Positions 7,388-16,565 of a stretch of 64,000 bases of DNA are shown here, piece by piece. Source of the stretch: Rhizobium sp. ZPR4 (GTDB lineage Bacteria > Pseudomonadota > Alphaproteobacteria > Rhizobiales > Rhizobiaceae). The translations under genes and the position numbers were made by a program. Below the pieces are notes generated by a model. It was given only the letters and a program-made list of their open reading frames with translations. It had not been told where the DNA came from and ran no database searches. Where the stretch lies: assembly GCF_040215725.1 (NCBI RefSeq), contig NZ_CP157968.1, positions 1,736,001 through 1,800,000 of the forward strand, given 5' to 3'. Every line of letters begins with the position of its first letter. Position 1 is the first letter of the stretch.

Positions 7388-9375
7388 CCCGCACCGAAGC
7401 AAATAGCGCCCTCGGTGCTCCAGCCGTTGCTCTGACGCTGTTCGTGCTCGCCAGCCTGCTTGCCTGGCATCAACTAAGCCCAGACCTCTCGCGCCTATTC
7501 GAACAGGAAGCCGGCTACGATCAGCAGCGCCTGCTGCTCATCTATTCGACCCTGCCGAGGATCGCGACCGCGTTGCTGGCGGGTGCAGCACTTTCATTGT
7601 CGGGAAGCCTGCTGCAGCAGGTGCTGCGCAATCCGCTCGCCTCGCCTTCGACGCTTGGCATTTCCGCAGGCGCCAACCTTGCGCTCGTTGCCGTCATGCT
7701 CGCCTTTCCCGCCCTTCAGGGCCTCGGCCGCGACGCAGTCGCCCTGTTCGGCAGTGCCGCAGCGGCAGCAGTCGTTTTCCTGATCGGCGCAAGACGCGGC
7801 TTTTCGCCATTGGCGCTCGTGCTGTCAGGCCTTATCGTCGGCGTCTGGAGCGGCGCGCTTGCCGCCATTCTCGTCCTGATGAACGATCGCTATCTCTCCG
7901 GCCTGTTCATCTGGGGGGCGGGATCGCTGGCGCAGCAAAGCTGGACTATTCCGCTTTCCCTTCTCCCGAAGATCGCCATCCTTTCTGTCGGGGCCTTGCT
8001 GATGGCGCGGCCGCTGGCACTCATGGAACTTGGCGATAGCGGCGCAAGCGGGCTTGGTCTGTCGGTCAAGCGCACGCGCATTGCTACCGTTTGCATTGCA
8101 ATTGCGCTTGCCGCAATCGTCACCAGCGCCGTCGGTGTCATCGGCTTCATCGGCCTGATCGCTCCGCGCGTCGCCCAACTTGCCGGCGCCCGGCAGATGA
8201 AGAGCCAGCTCATCTGGTCGCCCCTCATCGGCGCAGGATTATTACTGCTGACCGATGAGGCCCTGGTGCTGCTTTCCGGAGCCTCTGCAACCTTCCTTCC
8301 GACAGGTGCCATCACCGCGTTGCTCGGCGCGCCATTGCTGCTCCTGATGCTGCCGCGCTTGAAGACCGTGCAACGCAGCGCGCCGTCTCCCTCCCAGAAT
8401 GCAAACCGCGCCTGGCGGACGCCGCGAATACTCTTGCTTGCATCGATACCGGCGCTCGTCCTTCTCCTGGTCGGCGCAGTCTTCTTCGGGCGTGCACCGG
8501 ATGGAACGTGGACGCTGCTTGCCTATCTCCATTGGTCCGACGTGCTGCCCTATCGCCTGCCACGCATCGCCGGTGCCTTTGCTGCGGGTGCAATGCTTGG
8601 CGTCGTCGGCGCAATCCTGCAACGGCTCAGTGGCAACGAGATGGCAAGCCCGGAGGTTCTAGGTATTTCGGCGGGCGCTACCCTTGGCGTCACCGCCGCG
8701 CTTTTCCTTCTGCCCGCTCCCGGCATGGCCGCCCAGCTGGGCTTCGGCGGCATCGGCGCTTTCGCCGTCCTCATCGCTATATTCCTGTTCGGCATCCGGT
8801 CCGGTTTCGCGCCGGAGCGGGTATTTCTGACGGGCATCGCGCTCGGGGCCATGTTGGACGCTTTCATCAGCGTGCTCGCAGCGAGCGGCGATCCGCGTGC
8901 AATGATCGTGATGCAATGGATGAGCGGATCGACTTATCTTGTTGATACACCAAAAGCAATCTCTGCAATGGTTGCAGCAGTCGCAGGCCTTGCATTTGCC
9001 TTTCTGGCCCACCGTTGGCTCGATCTGCTGCCGCTTGGTACCCAGGCAGCCCAGGCAATCGGCATTCGCGTCAACTTCGCCCGCGCCTGCCTCTTTGCCC
9101 TTGCTGCAGCCATGACCGCAGCCGCCACCCTTGTCGTCGGGCCTTTGAGCTTCATCGGCCTCATGGGACCGCATCTGGCGCGCGAGCTCGGCCTGCGGCG
9201 CGCGGCTCCCCAGCTTGCCGGTGCGGCGCTCGCCGGCGGTAGCCTCATGGTGCTCGCGGACTGGTTCGGCCGGATGATCGCCTTTCCCTACCAGATGCCC
9301 GCGGGCCTGGTTTCCGCCCTCGTCGGCGCCCCGCTATTGCTGATCTTGCTGATGAAGCGACGCAGAACGACATAA
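7384..9375 (+). CDS. fhuB: Ferric hydroxamate ABC transporter permease, two fused halves (FhuB-like)
   Basis: A 663-aa integral membrane permease made of two homologous FecCD-type halves (about residues 1-330 and 331-663). Each half carries the family segment GNxLASPxxLGISAGA (LRNPLASPSTLGISAGAN and SGNEMASPEVLGISAGAT) and a late GFIGLIAPR or SFIGLMGPH coupling motif. The fused arrangement is characteristic of FhuB and gives about twenty membrane spans, so no second permease gene is needed. The ATG at 7384 overlaps the fhuD TGA. Translation from further upstream in the same frame would only produce shadow sequence of fhuD. The next gene is convergent. Confidence 0.92.
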   Translation: MTRTEANSALGAPAVALTLFVLASLLAWHQLSPDLSRLFEQEAGYDQQRLLLIYSTLPRIATALLAGAALSLSGSLLQQVLRNPLASPSTLGISAGANLALVAVMLAFPALQGLGRDAVALFGSAAAAAVVFLIGARRGFSPLALVLSGLIVGVWSGALAAILVLMNDRYLSGLFIWGAGSLAQQSWTIPLSLLPKIAILSVGALLMARPLALMELGDSGASGLGLSVKRTRIATVCIAIALAAIVTSAVGVIGFIGLIAPRVAQLAGARQMKSQLIWSPLIGAGLLLLTDEALVLLSGASATFLPTGAITALLGAPLLLLMLPRLKTVQRSAPSPSQNANRAWRTPRILLLASIPALVLLLVGAVFFGRAPDGTWTLLAYLHWSDVLPYRLPRIAGAFAAGAMLGVVGAILQRLSGNEMASPEVLGISAGATLGVTAALFLLPAPGMAAQLGFGGIGAFAVLIAIFLFGIRSGFAPERVFLTGIALGAMLDAFISVLAASGDPRAMIVMQWMSGSTYLVDTPKAISAMVAAVAGLAFAFLAHRWLDLLPLGTQAAQAIGIRVNFARACLFALAAAMTAAATLVVGPLSFIGLMGPHLARELGLRRAAPQLAGAALAGGSLMVLADWFGRMIAFPYQMPAGLVSALVGAPLLLILLMKRRRTT

Positions 9376-9652
9376 TGGTGGTGGAAGACGACCCTTCACT
9401 TCCCGAAGTGTTCTGCCGAAACGGCAAGTCAAACTGATCGAAACGCGTCGCACGTTAAAGCCAACGACTGGCTTGCGCATCAAACCAATGCGACCGAAAC
9501 AAGGATCTGATGGATGTGTGCTCACGCTTCCAGGCGGCACTTATGAAAGTCGACTTGCAGGAAGAGCGGCCGAACTTGATCTGAGAGAAACTGGGCGGGA
9601 AGCGCTAAGGAGAAGAGCTCGCCTCTTTACTGGCACCAATCCGGAATAAAGA
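9376..9652. other. Intergenic stretch between fhuB and the convergent receptor gene
   Basis: About 280 bp without a convincing gene. Short open frames here lack good ribosome sites and family features. The only structure seen is the terminator hairpin next to the receptor gene, listed separately. Confidence 0.5.
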
Positions 9653-9678
9653 CGGGCGCTGCAAAAAAGCAGCGCCCG
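9653..9678 (-). terminator. Stem-loop terminator of the TonB-dependent receptor gene
   Basis: CGGGCGCTGC (9653-9662), a loop of six A, then GCAGCGCCCG (9669-9678): a perfect 10-bp stem lying 8 bp beyond the receptor stop codon. Read on the minus strand it is followed by GTCTTTATT, a modest T-rich tract. It could also act on fhuB transcripts arriving from the other side. Confidence 0.6.
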
Positions 9679-9686
9679 CGGGAAAC

Positions 9687-11876
9687 TTACCAACGATACT
9701 TCAACGATGCGGTGATGTTGCGGCCCTGGCCTAGGTAGCAATAACCCTCGTTGCAGACCGTCAGACGGCGGTTGGCGATGTTGCGGACATCGACGGATGC
9801 CGTCAGGCCCTTGTACTTCTGATCAACCGCGCCGAAGTCGTAAGAGACTGCCGCATCCAGATAGACGCTTGCATCGTTCTTGGCCGTGTTGGCCGTGCTG
9901 GTATAGGTCTCGCCCGTATAGCGAATGCCGGCACCGACGGTCAGACCCTTTGCAGCAGAATCATCCTGGAACGTATAGTTCGACCAAATGCTGGCGATGT
10001 TTTGAGGCGTCACGGCAGGTGCGTTGCCGGCATCGTCACCACGGGTGATTTCAGAGTGATTGTAGGCGTAGGCGGCAACCACATCCCAGCCGTCGGTGAT
10101 ATTGGCCCTGGCTTCCAGCTCGATCCCTCTATTCGTCACCTCGCCAAGCGAGGCATAAACGAGCGTCAGCGGGTCGACCAGAACCGGCTTGTTCTTCTCG
10201 ACGAGGTTATAGGCGACTGCTGACAGCATGATATCTGTGCCTGGCGGCTGATATTTCACGCCAAGCTCATACTGCTCGCCCTTGGTCGGATCGAGGATAC
10301 TGCCGGAAGCAGACCGCTCCGTGACTGGATTGAAAGATGTGGAATAGCTGGCGAAGGGCGCGATCCCGTTGTCGAAGAGATAGAGCGCGCCGACCTGATA
10401 GGAAAACGCATTCTTGTTGAGGCTGTCGTCCGTCGTCGTGTTCGAAGAGACGAGCGTGGTGTCGGTCGACTGCTTGACCCAGGTCTGGCGTCCACCAAGC
10501 GTGAAGCGCCATTTGTCGAGTTCGATCTGGTCGAGCGCGTAGGCGCCGAACTGCTCCAGTTTGGCGTTGACCCGGCTATAATTATACTCCGGCGTCGGGC
10601 CGGACACCCCGTAAGTTGGATTGTCGAGATCGAAGTCGTAGGCAGGATTGGTGGTCGAATCAAATCCATACGCGAATGAATCGTTCATATGGGTATAATC
10701 GAGGCCGAACAGCATGGTATGGGCAGCAGCGCCCGTATTGAACTTGCTTTCAAGCTGATTATCGACCTGGAAGACGTTCATCTTGTCGCCGATCGCACTT
10801 GCACCACGTTGAGCGACGTCGCCGACCCAGCTGTAGGTGCTGAGATAGCGTGCCTTCAAATCCAGATGCGAGTAGCGAAGGTTCTGGCGGAAGGTGAAGC
10901 CGCCGTCGAACTCATGCTCGAACTGATAGCCGACCTGCTGTTGTTTGGTTCTCTGATAATCATAGTCCGGATCGCTGTCACGATAATCAAGGACATTGCC
11001 ATCGGGGCCGATCATTGCGCCGGGATTTGCGTCCGACTCCGTGGATTGCGCCGATCCGTAGACAGTAAACTTCGTCGATTCGTCGGGCTTCCATGTGAAG
11101 GATGGCTGGATGAGATAGCGGTCGTCGGCAATATCGAAATTGGTATCGCCCTTTCGCGCCAGGCCGACGATGCGGTAGAGCATGCTGTCATCGTCCTGAT
11201 TGACCCGGCCGCCGAAGTCGAACATCGTCTGGGCACGGTCCGATGTTCCGTAGAGGACACCGACCTCCCTGATCGTCTCGTCTGTTGGCAGTTTCGATAT
11301 CTTATTGACGATACCGCCCGGCGAACCAGCACCGTAAAGAACGGAGACAGGCCCCTTTATGATCTCGACACGGTCGAGCGCATAGGGATCAGTCCGGAAC
11401 ATGGCGTAGTTCATGTAGGGCTGGCGCAACCCATCGCGATAGTCGCCGTCGGTGGTGATGTCATTGCCGCGAACGTAGATCTGGTCGAAGCGCGGATCGA
11501 AGCCAAAGGAACCGGTCTGGACGCCGGCCGAATAGCGCACCGCCTCGATGACGTCTTGCGCGCCGCGCTCTTCCATTTCCTTCTTGGTGATGACCGAGAC
11601 GGAGCGAGGAGTTTCGACCAGGGGCGTATTGATCTTAGTAGCGCCCTGACTCTTCTTTGCCGCTACGGTCGTATTGTCGCTTGCGTCGCTCGACTGTCCA
11701 CTGACGACGATCGGCGCGAGCTGGGTGGCACCTCCGTTATTCGCATTGGCCGCAGCGTCCTGCGCAAAGGCATTTCCACTTAAAGCAAACACTGTTGCAA
11801 GTGCGGTGGCGCCGCTTGCAAGCTGGAATCTCTTACATGTCAAACTACTGATATAATTATGGGATTTCTGCTTCAT
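9687..11876 (-). CDS. TonB-dependent ferric siderophore receptor (FhuA family)
   Basis: A 729-aa outer-membrane receptor. It has a signal peptide ending near AFAQD, a short linker with a possible TonB-box region (LAPIVVSGQ), and a plug domain with ETPRSVSVITKKEMEERGAQDVIEAVRYSAGV and DRVEIIKGPVSVLYGAGSPGG. A long beta-barrel ends in ASLKYRW, the usual aromatic last residue. There is no N-terminal signalling domain, so it is not a FecA/FpvA-type transducer. It faces the fhu operon and its promoter carries an IRO-like element (11953-11967). It most likely takes up the ferric hydroxamate made by the adjoining cluster, delivering it to FhuD in the periplasm. Uptake of another organism's siderophore cannot be excluded. 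Confidence 0.92.
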   Translation of the reverse strand: MKQKSHNYISSLTCKRFQLASGATALATVFALSGNAFAQDAAANANNGGATQLAPIVVSGQSSDASDNTTVAAKKSQGATKINTPLVETPRSVSVITKKEMEERGAQDVIEAVRYSAGVQTGSFGFDPRFDQIYVRGNDITTDGDYRDGLRQPYMNYAMFRTDPYALDRVEIIKGPVSVLYGAGSPGGIVNKISKLPTDETIREVGVLYGTSDRAQTMFDFGGRVNQDDDSMLYRIVGLARKGDTNFDIADDRYLIQPSFTWKPDESTKFTVYGSAQSTESDANPGAMIGPDGNVLDYRDSDPDYDYQRTKQQQVGYQFEHEFDGGFTFRQNLRYSHLDLKARYLSTYSWVGDVAQRGASAIGDKMNVFQVDNQLESKFNTGAAAHTMLFGLDYTHMNDSFAYGFDSTTNPAYDFDLDNPTYGVSGPTPEYNYSRVNAKLEQFGAYALDQIELDKWRFTLGGRQTWVKQSTDTTLVSSNTTTDDSLNKNAFSYQVGALYLFDNGIAPFASYSTSFNPVTERSASGSILDPTKGEQYELGVKYQPPGTDIMLSAVAYNLVEKNKPVLVDPLTLVYASLGEVTNRGIELEARANITDGWDVVAAYAYNHSEITRGDDAGNAPAVTPQNIASIWSNYTFQDDSAAKGLTVGAGIRYTGETYTSTANTAKNDASVYLDAAVSYDFGAVDQKYKGLTASVDVRNIANRRLTVCNEGYCYLGQGRNITASLKYRW

Positions 11877-12174
11877 AAGCCCTTTGCGCCTGCCCGTTTC
11901 TGAAAAAGATGGCGCAAATTAGTTCGCAGGCGCAGCTGGCGTCAAGAATACATGAGTACAAGAGTCATATTTTTTATTGGTTTCCACTCTCATGTTGCAG
12001 AATGGCCCCGGTGATGCTGCACCGGATCGCGGAACACACCCGAAAATTAAGCCAGGCAAAGCATTTGACCTGCTTGCCAGATCACACCTCCCATAATATG
12101 AGAAATTTTATCACCTTTTTGAAAATCGGCGCTGTTGTTCCGGCGCCCCATATGATCGGTCAGCCGGAGAGGCC
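11877..12174. other. Divergent promoter region between receptor and esterase genes
   Basis: About 300 bp between two divergent starts. It is more AT-rich than the flanking genes and contains the IRO-like element at 11953-11967. No -35/-10 pair could be assigned with confidence on either strand, and no small gene is supported. Confidence 0.5.
11953..11967. promoter_or_regulatory. IRO-type element (TGA-N9-TCA) before the receptor gene
   Basis: TGAGTACAAGAGTCA is an exact TGA-N9-TCA match, flanked on both sides to give ATGA...TCAT. It is 77 bp upstream of the receptor start and about 207 bp upstream of the esterase start. With the element at 4410 it predicts iron-dependent repression of this locus by RirA. 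The motif is short, so chance is possible; the position is what supports it. Confidence 0.55.
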
Positions 12175-13077
12175 ATGTCCCACACCTCATTACCAAATGC
12201 GGCTGCCATGACGGCGCCGGTCACTCTTGCCGGCTGCACATTCGCTGACCTGAAGTTTGACAATGCCGATCATCCTCACAGGATCCTTCTCTACCGTCCC
12301 GACAAGCCAGCCCCGCCAGAGGGTTGGCCAATCCTATACCTGACCGACGGCAATGCCTGCTTTGCGACTGCCGTCGATGCATTGAAGGTGCAGGCAAGCT
12401 ATCCGAACGGAACTAACGTTGCGGAAGGCGTGATTGTCGCCATCGGCTATCCCACCGACGAGCCCTATGATCCGCTTCGCCGCTCCTGGGATCTGAGCCC
12501 ACCGCCCGGGCGGGTCTATCCGCCGTTTTTCCCCGACACGCCGGATGTGAGGACCGGCGGCGGCGAGCGCTTTCTGACCCTTATTGAAGACGAGCTCAAA
12601 CCCTGGATAGAGCGGCAGGTCCCGATCGACCGCTCACGCCAGACGCTTTTCGGCCATTCGTTCGGTGGCCTGTTCGCGCTCTATGCGCTGTTTCACAAAC
12701 CAGATGCCTTCAGCCGCTGGATTTCCGCAAGCCCAGCGATCTACTGGGAAGATGCCGCTATTCTTTCGATGGAGAGGGAATTCCTGGACAGGCACAAAGA
12801 GCCGCTCGATATGGAACTGCATCTTTCCGCCGGCCAATATGAAGGCGAAACCCTAGCGCCCTTCCATAAAGGCACCGCCGAAGAGCAAAAACGACAGGAA
12901 CGCGCGAAGGAAACGCGCACGATAGAACTCGCCCGCGACATGGCTGAGAGATGGGCCAAACTGGCGTCGTCCACAGAAACGATCACCTTTGAAGAATATG
13001 CCGGAGAGAACCACATGTCGGTCCTCCCGGCGGCGTTGAACCGGGCCGTACAGATCGCATTTCGCAGAAAGAAATAG
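12175..13077 (+). CDS. Alpha/beta-hydrolase esterase, IroE/BesA/Fes-like (siderophore hydrolysis)
   Basis: A 300-aa hydrolase of the putative-esterase (esterase D/IroE) family. The nucleophile elbow is GHSFGG with Ser162, followed by FALYALF, and the late catalytic His280 lies in GENHMSV. There is no clear signal peptide, so it probably acts in the cytoplasm, hydrolysing ester bonds of an imported ferric siderophore to release iron. That role fits a siderophore with ester links, such as a cyclic hydroxamate ester. ATG 12175 has GGAG about 6 bases upstream; a later in-frame ATG at 12208 is the alternative. It diverges from the receptor gene and probably shares its iron control. The substrate is inferred from position. 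Confidence 0.82.
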   Translation: MSHTSLPNAAAMTAPVTLAGCTFADLKFDNADHPHRILLYRPDKPAPPEGWPILYLTDGNACFATAVDALKVQASYPNGTNVAEGVIVAIGYPTDEPYDPLRRSWDLSPPPGRVYPPFFPDTPDVRTGGGERFLTLIEDELKPWIERQVPIDRSRQTLFGHSFGGLFALYALFHKPDAFSRWISASPAIYWEDAAILSMEREFLDRHKEPLDMELHLSAGQYEGETLAPFHKGTAEEQKRQERAKETRTIELARDMAERWAKLASSTETITFEEYAGENHMSVLPAALNRAVQIAFRRKK

Positions 13078-13211
13078 ATCCAAAATTCATAGGCTTACCG
13101 CCTAAAGTTGCAGCAGCTTCTTCGATTACGTATCACTCTTCGTGCATTTGGTGCGACGGAGCGCATTCGATCTGCATTTCTGGTCTTTTCCGGAGCGCCA
13201 ATCGGTCAAAA

Positions 13212-13230
13212 TTAACCCTTGATTAACCAT
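13212..13230 (+). promoter_or_regulatory. CtrA-type binding site before the cellulose operon
   Basis: TTAACCCTTGATTAACCAT contains TTAA-N7-TTAA, the full CtrA site, and its second half is the exact octamer TTAACCAT seen in CtrA targets of Caulobacter. It is about 100 bp upstream of the bcsN ATG. A TATAGT hexamer (13247-13252) lies just downstream but no -35 box has proper spacing. Function is inferred from the motif. Confidence 0.45.
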
Positions 13231-13331
13231 AATCACCTTTATTTGCTATAGTGAATACAAGGACTTGATTCCAAAGACCGTCGCGCAATTTGCGATGAAT
13301 GTGACCACACACGATTGTCGCGATCTACGAG

Positions 13332-14315
13332 ATGCATTTTTCAAAGACGATAGCATTGATGATATTGGCCTGCCTCGGCGTTGGTTGCTCGACGACCGGC
13401 CCGGTTCGTCAATCGATCGGCGTGGAAACGGTCACCAGCGACAAAGCGCTGGCCTTCCCACCGCCAGGCGGACCTGCGATCGTCAACGTCGTGGAGCGCC
13501 GGCATGCCAAGGATGTCGAGCAGACGATCGCGCTTTCCACCTCGTCCTCCGTTTCCGGCCAGAATTTCCTCAAGGTCCAGTTTCTCGGGCTGACTGGCTC
13601 CAATCCAGGACTCGGGAGCCGGCCTTACAATACGATCAGCGATGGAACGATTGCCCGCGAAATGGCGGCCGCAGTGCCTGGCGTACGGCTCGCCCGCTCG
13701 GCGACCTTCGTTCAGAACAATTATGGTCCGTTCGGTTACGCCTCCGGCCAGAGCCGGGCCGGCGATACCTGCCTTTATGCCTGGCAGCAGGTAAAAGCCG
13801 GCTTTGCGCCACCGCAGGAGCAACGCAATTTCGGCATGGTGCAGGTGCGCATCCGGCTCTGCGACGCCCATGCGACGGAACGCCAGCTATTGAGCACGGT
13901 CTACGGCTATACGATCGCCGGCCACTTTGCCGGCGCAGCGCTCAACCCTTTCGGCGGCCCGCGTGGCGCTGATGCCGTTCTGGGCAAGCCCGGCGAGATC
14001 GTTTATCCCGACGCCACCCCTTATCGCACCGCGCCAATCAGCATCGGCTACCAGAACCGCCCTGCCGCACCGCGTCCCGCTGTCGTCCGCCGACCGGTCA
14101 TAACGCAGCCTCAGCCACAGGCGGCGCCAGCTTTGCCGCCGATGATCGGCCCGCGCGTACCGCTGCCGGATGGGCAGACCGATCAACCGCAGACGAACGG
14201 CACAGGTGGCGCAAGCTCGATGGCCGTGCCGCCGCCTGCAAATACCGCGAGCAATATCATCGTGCCTTTACCGGACTGTAACGGAGCAACTGGCATATCT
14301 CAGGCGTGCCGCTAG
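13332..14315 (+). CDS. bcsN: Cellulose biosynthesis protein BcsN
   Basis: A 327-aa exported protein recognisable as the alphaproteobacterial BcsN family, which heads type III cellulose operons in rhizobia and agrobacteria. A hydrophobic N-terminus ending in LGVGCS looks like a lipoprotein signal, though the lipobox is imperfect (Gly at -3). The central region (about 45-215) is the conserved domain. The tail (about 235-300) is rich in Pro, Gln and Ala, like the linkers in the two following exported proteins. Its exact biochemical role is not established; a periplasmic or outer-membrane accessory role is likely. ATG 13332 is used. It is followed after 60 bp by bcsA. Confidence 0.82.
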   Translation: MHFSKTIALMILACLGVGCSTTGPVRQSIGVETVTSDKALAFPPPGGPAIVNVVERRHAKDVEQTIALSTSSSVSGQNFLKVQFLGLTGSNPGLGSRPYNTISDGTIAREMAAAVPGVRLARSATFVQNNYGPFGYASGQSRAGDTCLYAWQQVKAGFAPPQEQRNFGMVQVRIRLCDAHATERQLLSTVYGYTIAGHFAGAALNPFGGPRGADAVLGKPGEIVYPDATPYRTAPISIGYQNRPAAPRPAVVRRPVITQPQPQAAPALPPMIGPRVPLPDGQTDQPQTNGTGGASSMAVPPPANTASNIIVPLPDCNGATGISQACR

Positions 14316-14375
14316 CAAACGGCACTGCTTGGGGGCGCCAGGATGGCGTCTGGCAATACCTTTGAAGGGACACCG

Positions 14376-16565
14376 ATGCAGACTGCACGCAGCATCTTGA
14401 TATGGGCCGTGATAGCACTATGCGGGATCGTGCTGATCACGTTGCCGGTCAACCTTCAAACGCAGCTGATTGCCAGCACCGTGGTCGTCACTCTGATGGC
14501 GATCATCAAGATCCTCAAGCGTCAGGGAACCTGGCGGCTGGTGGCGCTTGCCTTCGGCACGGCGATCGTTTTGCGCTATGTCTATTGGCGCACGTCTTAT
14601 ACGCTGCCACCCGTCAACCAGCTGGAAAACTTCATTCCCGGCCTGCTGCTCTATCTCGCCGAAATGTACAACGTGGCGATGCTGATGCTCAGCCTCTTCA
14701 TCGTCGCCACGCCCCTGCCGCCGCGCACCACGCGCGCCGCCGAAACCAAGCACTTTCCAAGCGTCGATGTCTTCGTGCCGTCCTATAACGAAGACACCAA
14801 CCTTCTTGCCAATACGCTCGCTTCCGCCAAGGCGATGGACTATCCAGCCGACAAGCTCAAGGTGTGGCTGCTCGACGATGGCGGCACGTTGCAGAAGCGC
14901 AATTCGACCAAGATTTTGGAATCGCAGGCCGCAATTGCCCGCCACGACGAACTCAAGCGGCTCTGCGTCGATCTGGATGTCGAATATCTGACGCGCGACC
15001 GCAACGAACATGCCAAGGCTGGCAACCTCAACAACGGGCTGGAGCATTCGAACGGCGAACTGATCGCCGTTTTCGATGCCGACCATGCGCCGGCGCGCGA
15101 TTTCCTGCGCGAAACCGTCGGCTATTTCGAGGATGACCCTAAGCTCTTCCTCGTCCAGACGCCGCACTTCTTCATCAACCCCGACCCGCTGGAGCGGAAC
15201 CTGCGCACCTTTGACAGCATGCCGAGCGAGAACGAAATGTTCTACGGCATCATCCAACGCGGTCTCGACAAATGGAATGCCGCCTTCTTCTGCGGTTCGG
15301 CCGCCGTGCTCAGCCGCAATGCGCTGCAATCGCAAAATGGCTTTAGCGGTATCAGCATCACGGAAGACTGCGAAACCGCGCTTGCGCTTCATGGTGCAGG
15401 TTGGAATAGCATCTATGTCGACAAGCCGCTGATTGCCGGCCTGCAGCCGGCGACTTTCGCAAGCTTCATCGGCCAGCGCAGCCGCTGGGCGCAAGGCATG
15501 ATGCAGATCCTGCGCTTCCGCTTCCCGCTCCTGAAGCGCGGCCTGACATTGCCGCAACGGCTCTGCTACATGTCGTCCACGCTGTTCTGGCTGTTTCCGT
15601 TTCCGCGCGTCATCTTCCTGTTTGCACCACTCTTCTATCTCTTCTTCGATCTGGAGATTTTCACGGCATCGGGCAGCGAGTTCCTCGCCTATACGCTTGC
15701 CTATATGCTCGTGAACCTGATGATGCAGAACTACCTTTATGGGTCGTTCCGCTGGCCCTGGATTTCCGAGCTCTATGAATATGTCCAGACGGTGCACCTG
15801 TTGCCGGCCGTTGTCTCGGTCATGCTCAATCCCCGCAAACCGACCTTCAAGGTCACCGCCAAGGATGAGTCGATTGCCGTCAGCCGCCTTTCGGAAATCA
15901 GCCGTCCGTTCTTCGTCATCTTCGCCGTTCAGATCATCGCGCTGGCGGTCACCATATATCGTATCTATGCGGAGCCCTATAAGGCCGACGTCACCCTCGT
16001 CGTCGGCGGCTGGAACATCATCAACCTCGTTCTTTCCGGCTGCGCGCTCGGCGTCGTCTCCGAACGCGGCGAACGTGCCTCTTCGCGGCGCGTCCGGGTC
16101 GATCGCCGCAGCGAATTCGGCATCGACGGCCGGTGGAACTCCGCTTCCATCGAGGACGTCTCCGTCCATGGCGCCAGGTTGAACGTCTTCAACAAGGATC
16201 TGGAACCGGTCAAGATCGGCGCGGAAGCCATCATCCGCTTCCAGCCCTATAGTGGTGCCGACACGGTGACCCTGTCGGTCATCGTTCGCAATATAGAGCA
16301 GATGGGTGACATTACCGCCATCGGCTGCCAATATGTTCCGAGGGGCGCTGTCGACCATCGCCTGATTGCTGACCTCGTCTTCGCCAATTCCGATCAATGG
16401 ACGAAGTTCCAGCAGGCACGGCGGCGCAATCCGGGCATCATCCGCGGAACATTCTGGTTCCTGAGCATGTCGCTCTATCAGACCAGCCGCGGCCTGATCT
16501 ATCTATTCAGGGGTGTTGGCTCGGATCGCAAGCAGCAGCGGCAGGATGCGAAGGCCAGAAGCTGA
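14376..16565 (+). CDS. bcsA: Cellulose synthase catalytic subunit (UDP-forming), c-di-GMP activated
   Basis: Inner-membrane family-2 glycosyltransferase that polymerises UDP-glucose to cellulose and extrudes it. The catalytic signature is complete: Asp167-Asp168 in LLDDGG, Asp234-Ala-Asp236, Asp331 in TEDCE, and Gln367-Arg-Ser-Arg-Trp371. Four hydrophobic spans precede the catalytic domain and several follow it. The C-terminal PilZ domain has the R-x3-R c-di-GMP motif (Arg574-Arg578) and D594-V-S-V-H-G599, so activity should depend on cyclic di-GMP. It is 729 aa from ATG 14376, chosen because AAGGGA lies 5 bases before it; an ATG at 14343 has no usable ribosome site. The stop overlaps the bcsB start by one base (TGATG). 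Confidence 0.96.
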   Translation: MQTARSILIWAVIALCGIVLITLPVNLQTQLIASTVVVTLMAIIKILKRQGTWRLVALAFGTAIVLRYVYWRTSYTLPPVNQLENFIPGLLLYLAEMYNVAMLMLSLFIVATPLPPRTTRAAETKHFPSVDVFVPSYNEDTNLLANTLASAKAMDYPADKLKVWLLDDGGTLQKRNSTKILESQAAIARHDELKRLCVDLDVEYLTRDRNEHAKAGNLNNGLEHSNGELIAVFDADHAPARDFLRETVGYFEDDPKLFLVQTPHFFINPDPLERNLRTFDSMPSENEMFYGIIQRGLDKWNAAFFCGSAAVLSRNALQSQNGFSGISITEDCETALALHGAGWNSIYVDKPLIAGLQPATFASFIGQRSRWAQGMMQILRFRFPLLKRGLTLPQRLCYMSSTLFWLFPFPRVIFLFAPLFYLFFDLEIFTASGSEFLAYTLAYMLVNLMMQNYLYGSFRWPWISELYEYVQTVHLLPAVVSVMLNPRKPTFKVTAKDESIAVSRLSEISRPFFVIFAVQIIALAVTIYRIYAEPYKADVTLVVGGWNIINLVLSGCALGVVSERGERASSRRVRVDRRSEFGIDGRWNSASIEDVSVHGARLNVFNKDLEPVKIGAEAIIRFQPYSGADTVTLSVIVRNIEQMGDITAIGCQYVPRGAVDHRLIADLVFANSDQWTKFQQARRRNPGIIRGTFWFLSMSLYQTSRGLIYLFRGVGSDRKQQRQDAKARS

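Noticed and set aside
13219..13252. TTGATT ... TATAGT as a promoter for bcsN
   Set aside because: The spacer is 22 bp, too long for a standard promoter; kept only as context for the CtrA site.
14418..16397. A 659-codon open frame antisense to bcsA
   Set aside because: Complementary to all catalytic motifs of bcsA, no ribosome site, charged low-complexity product.
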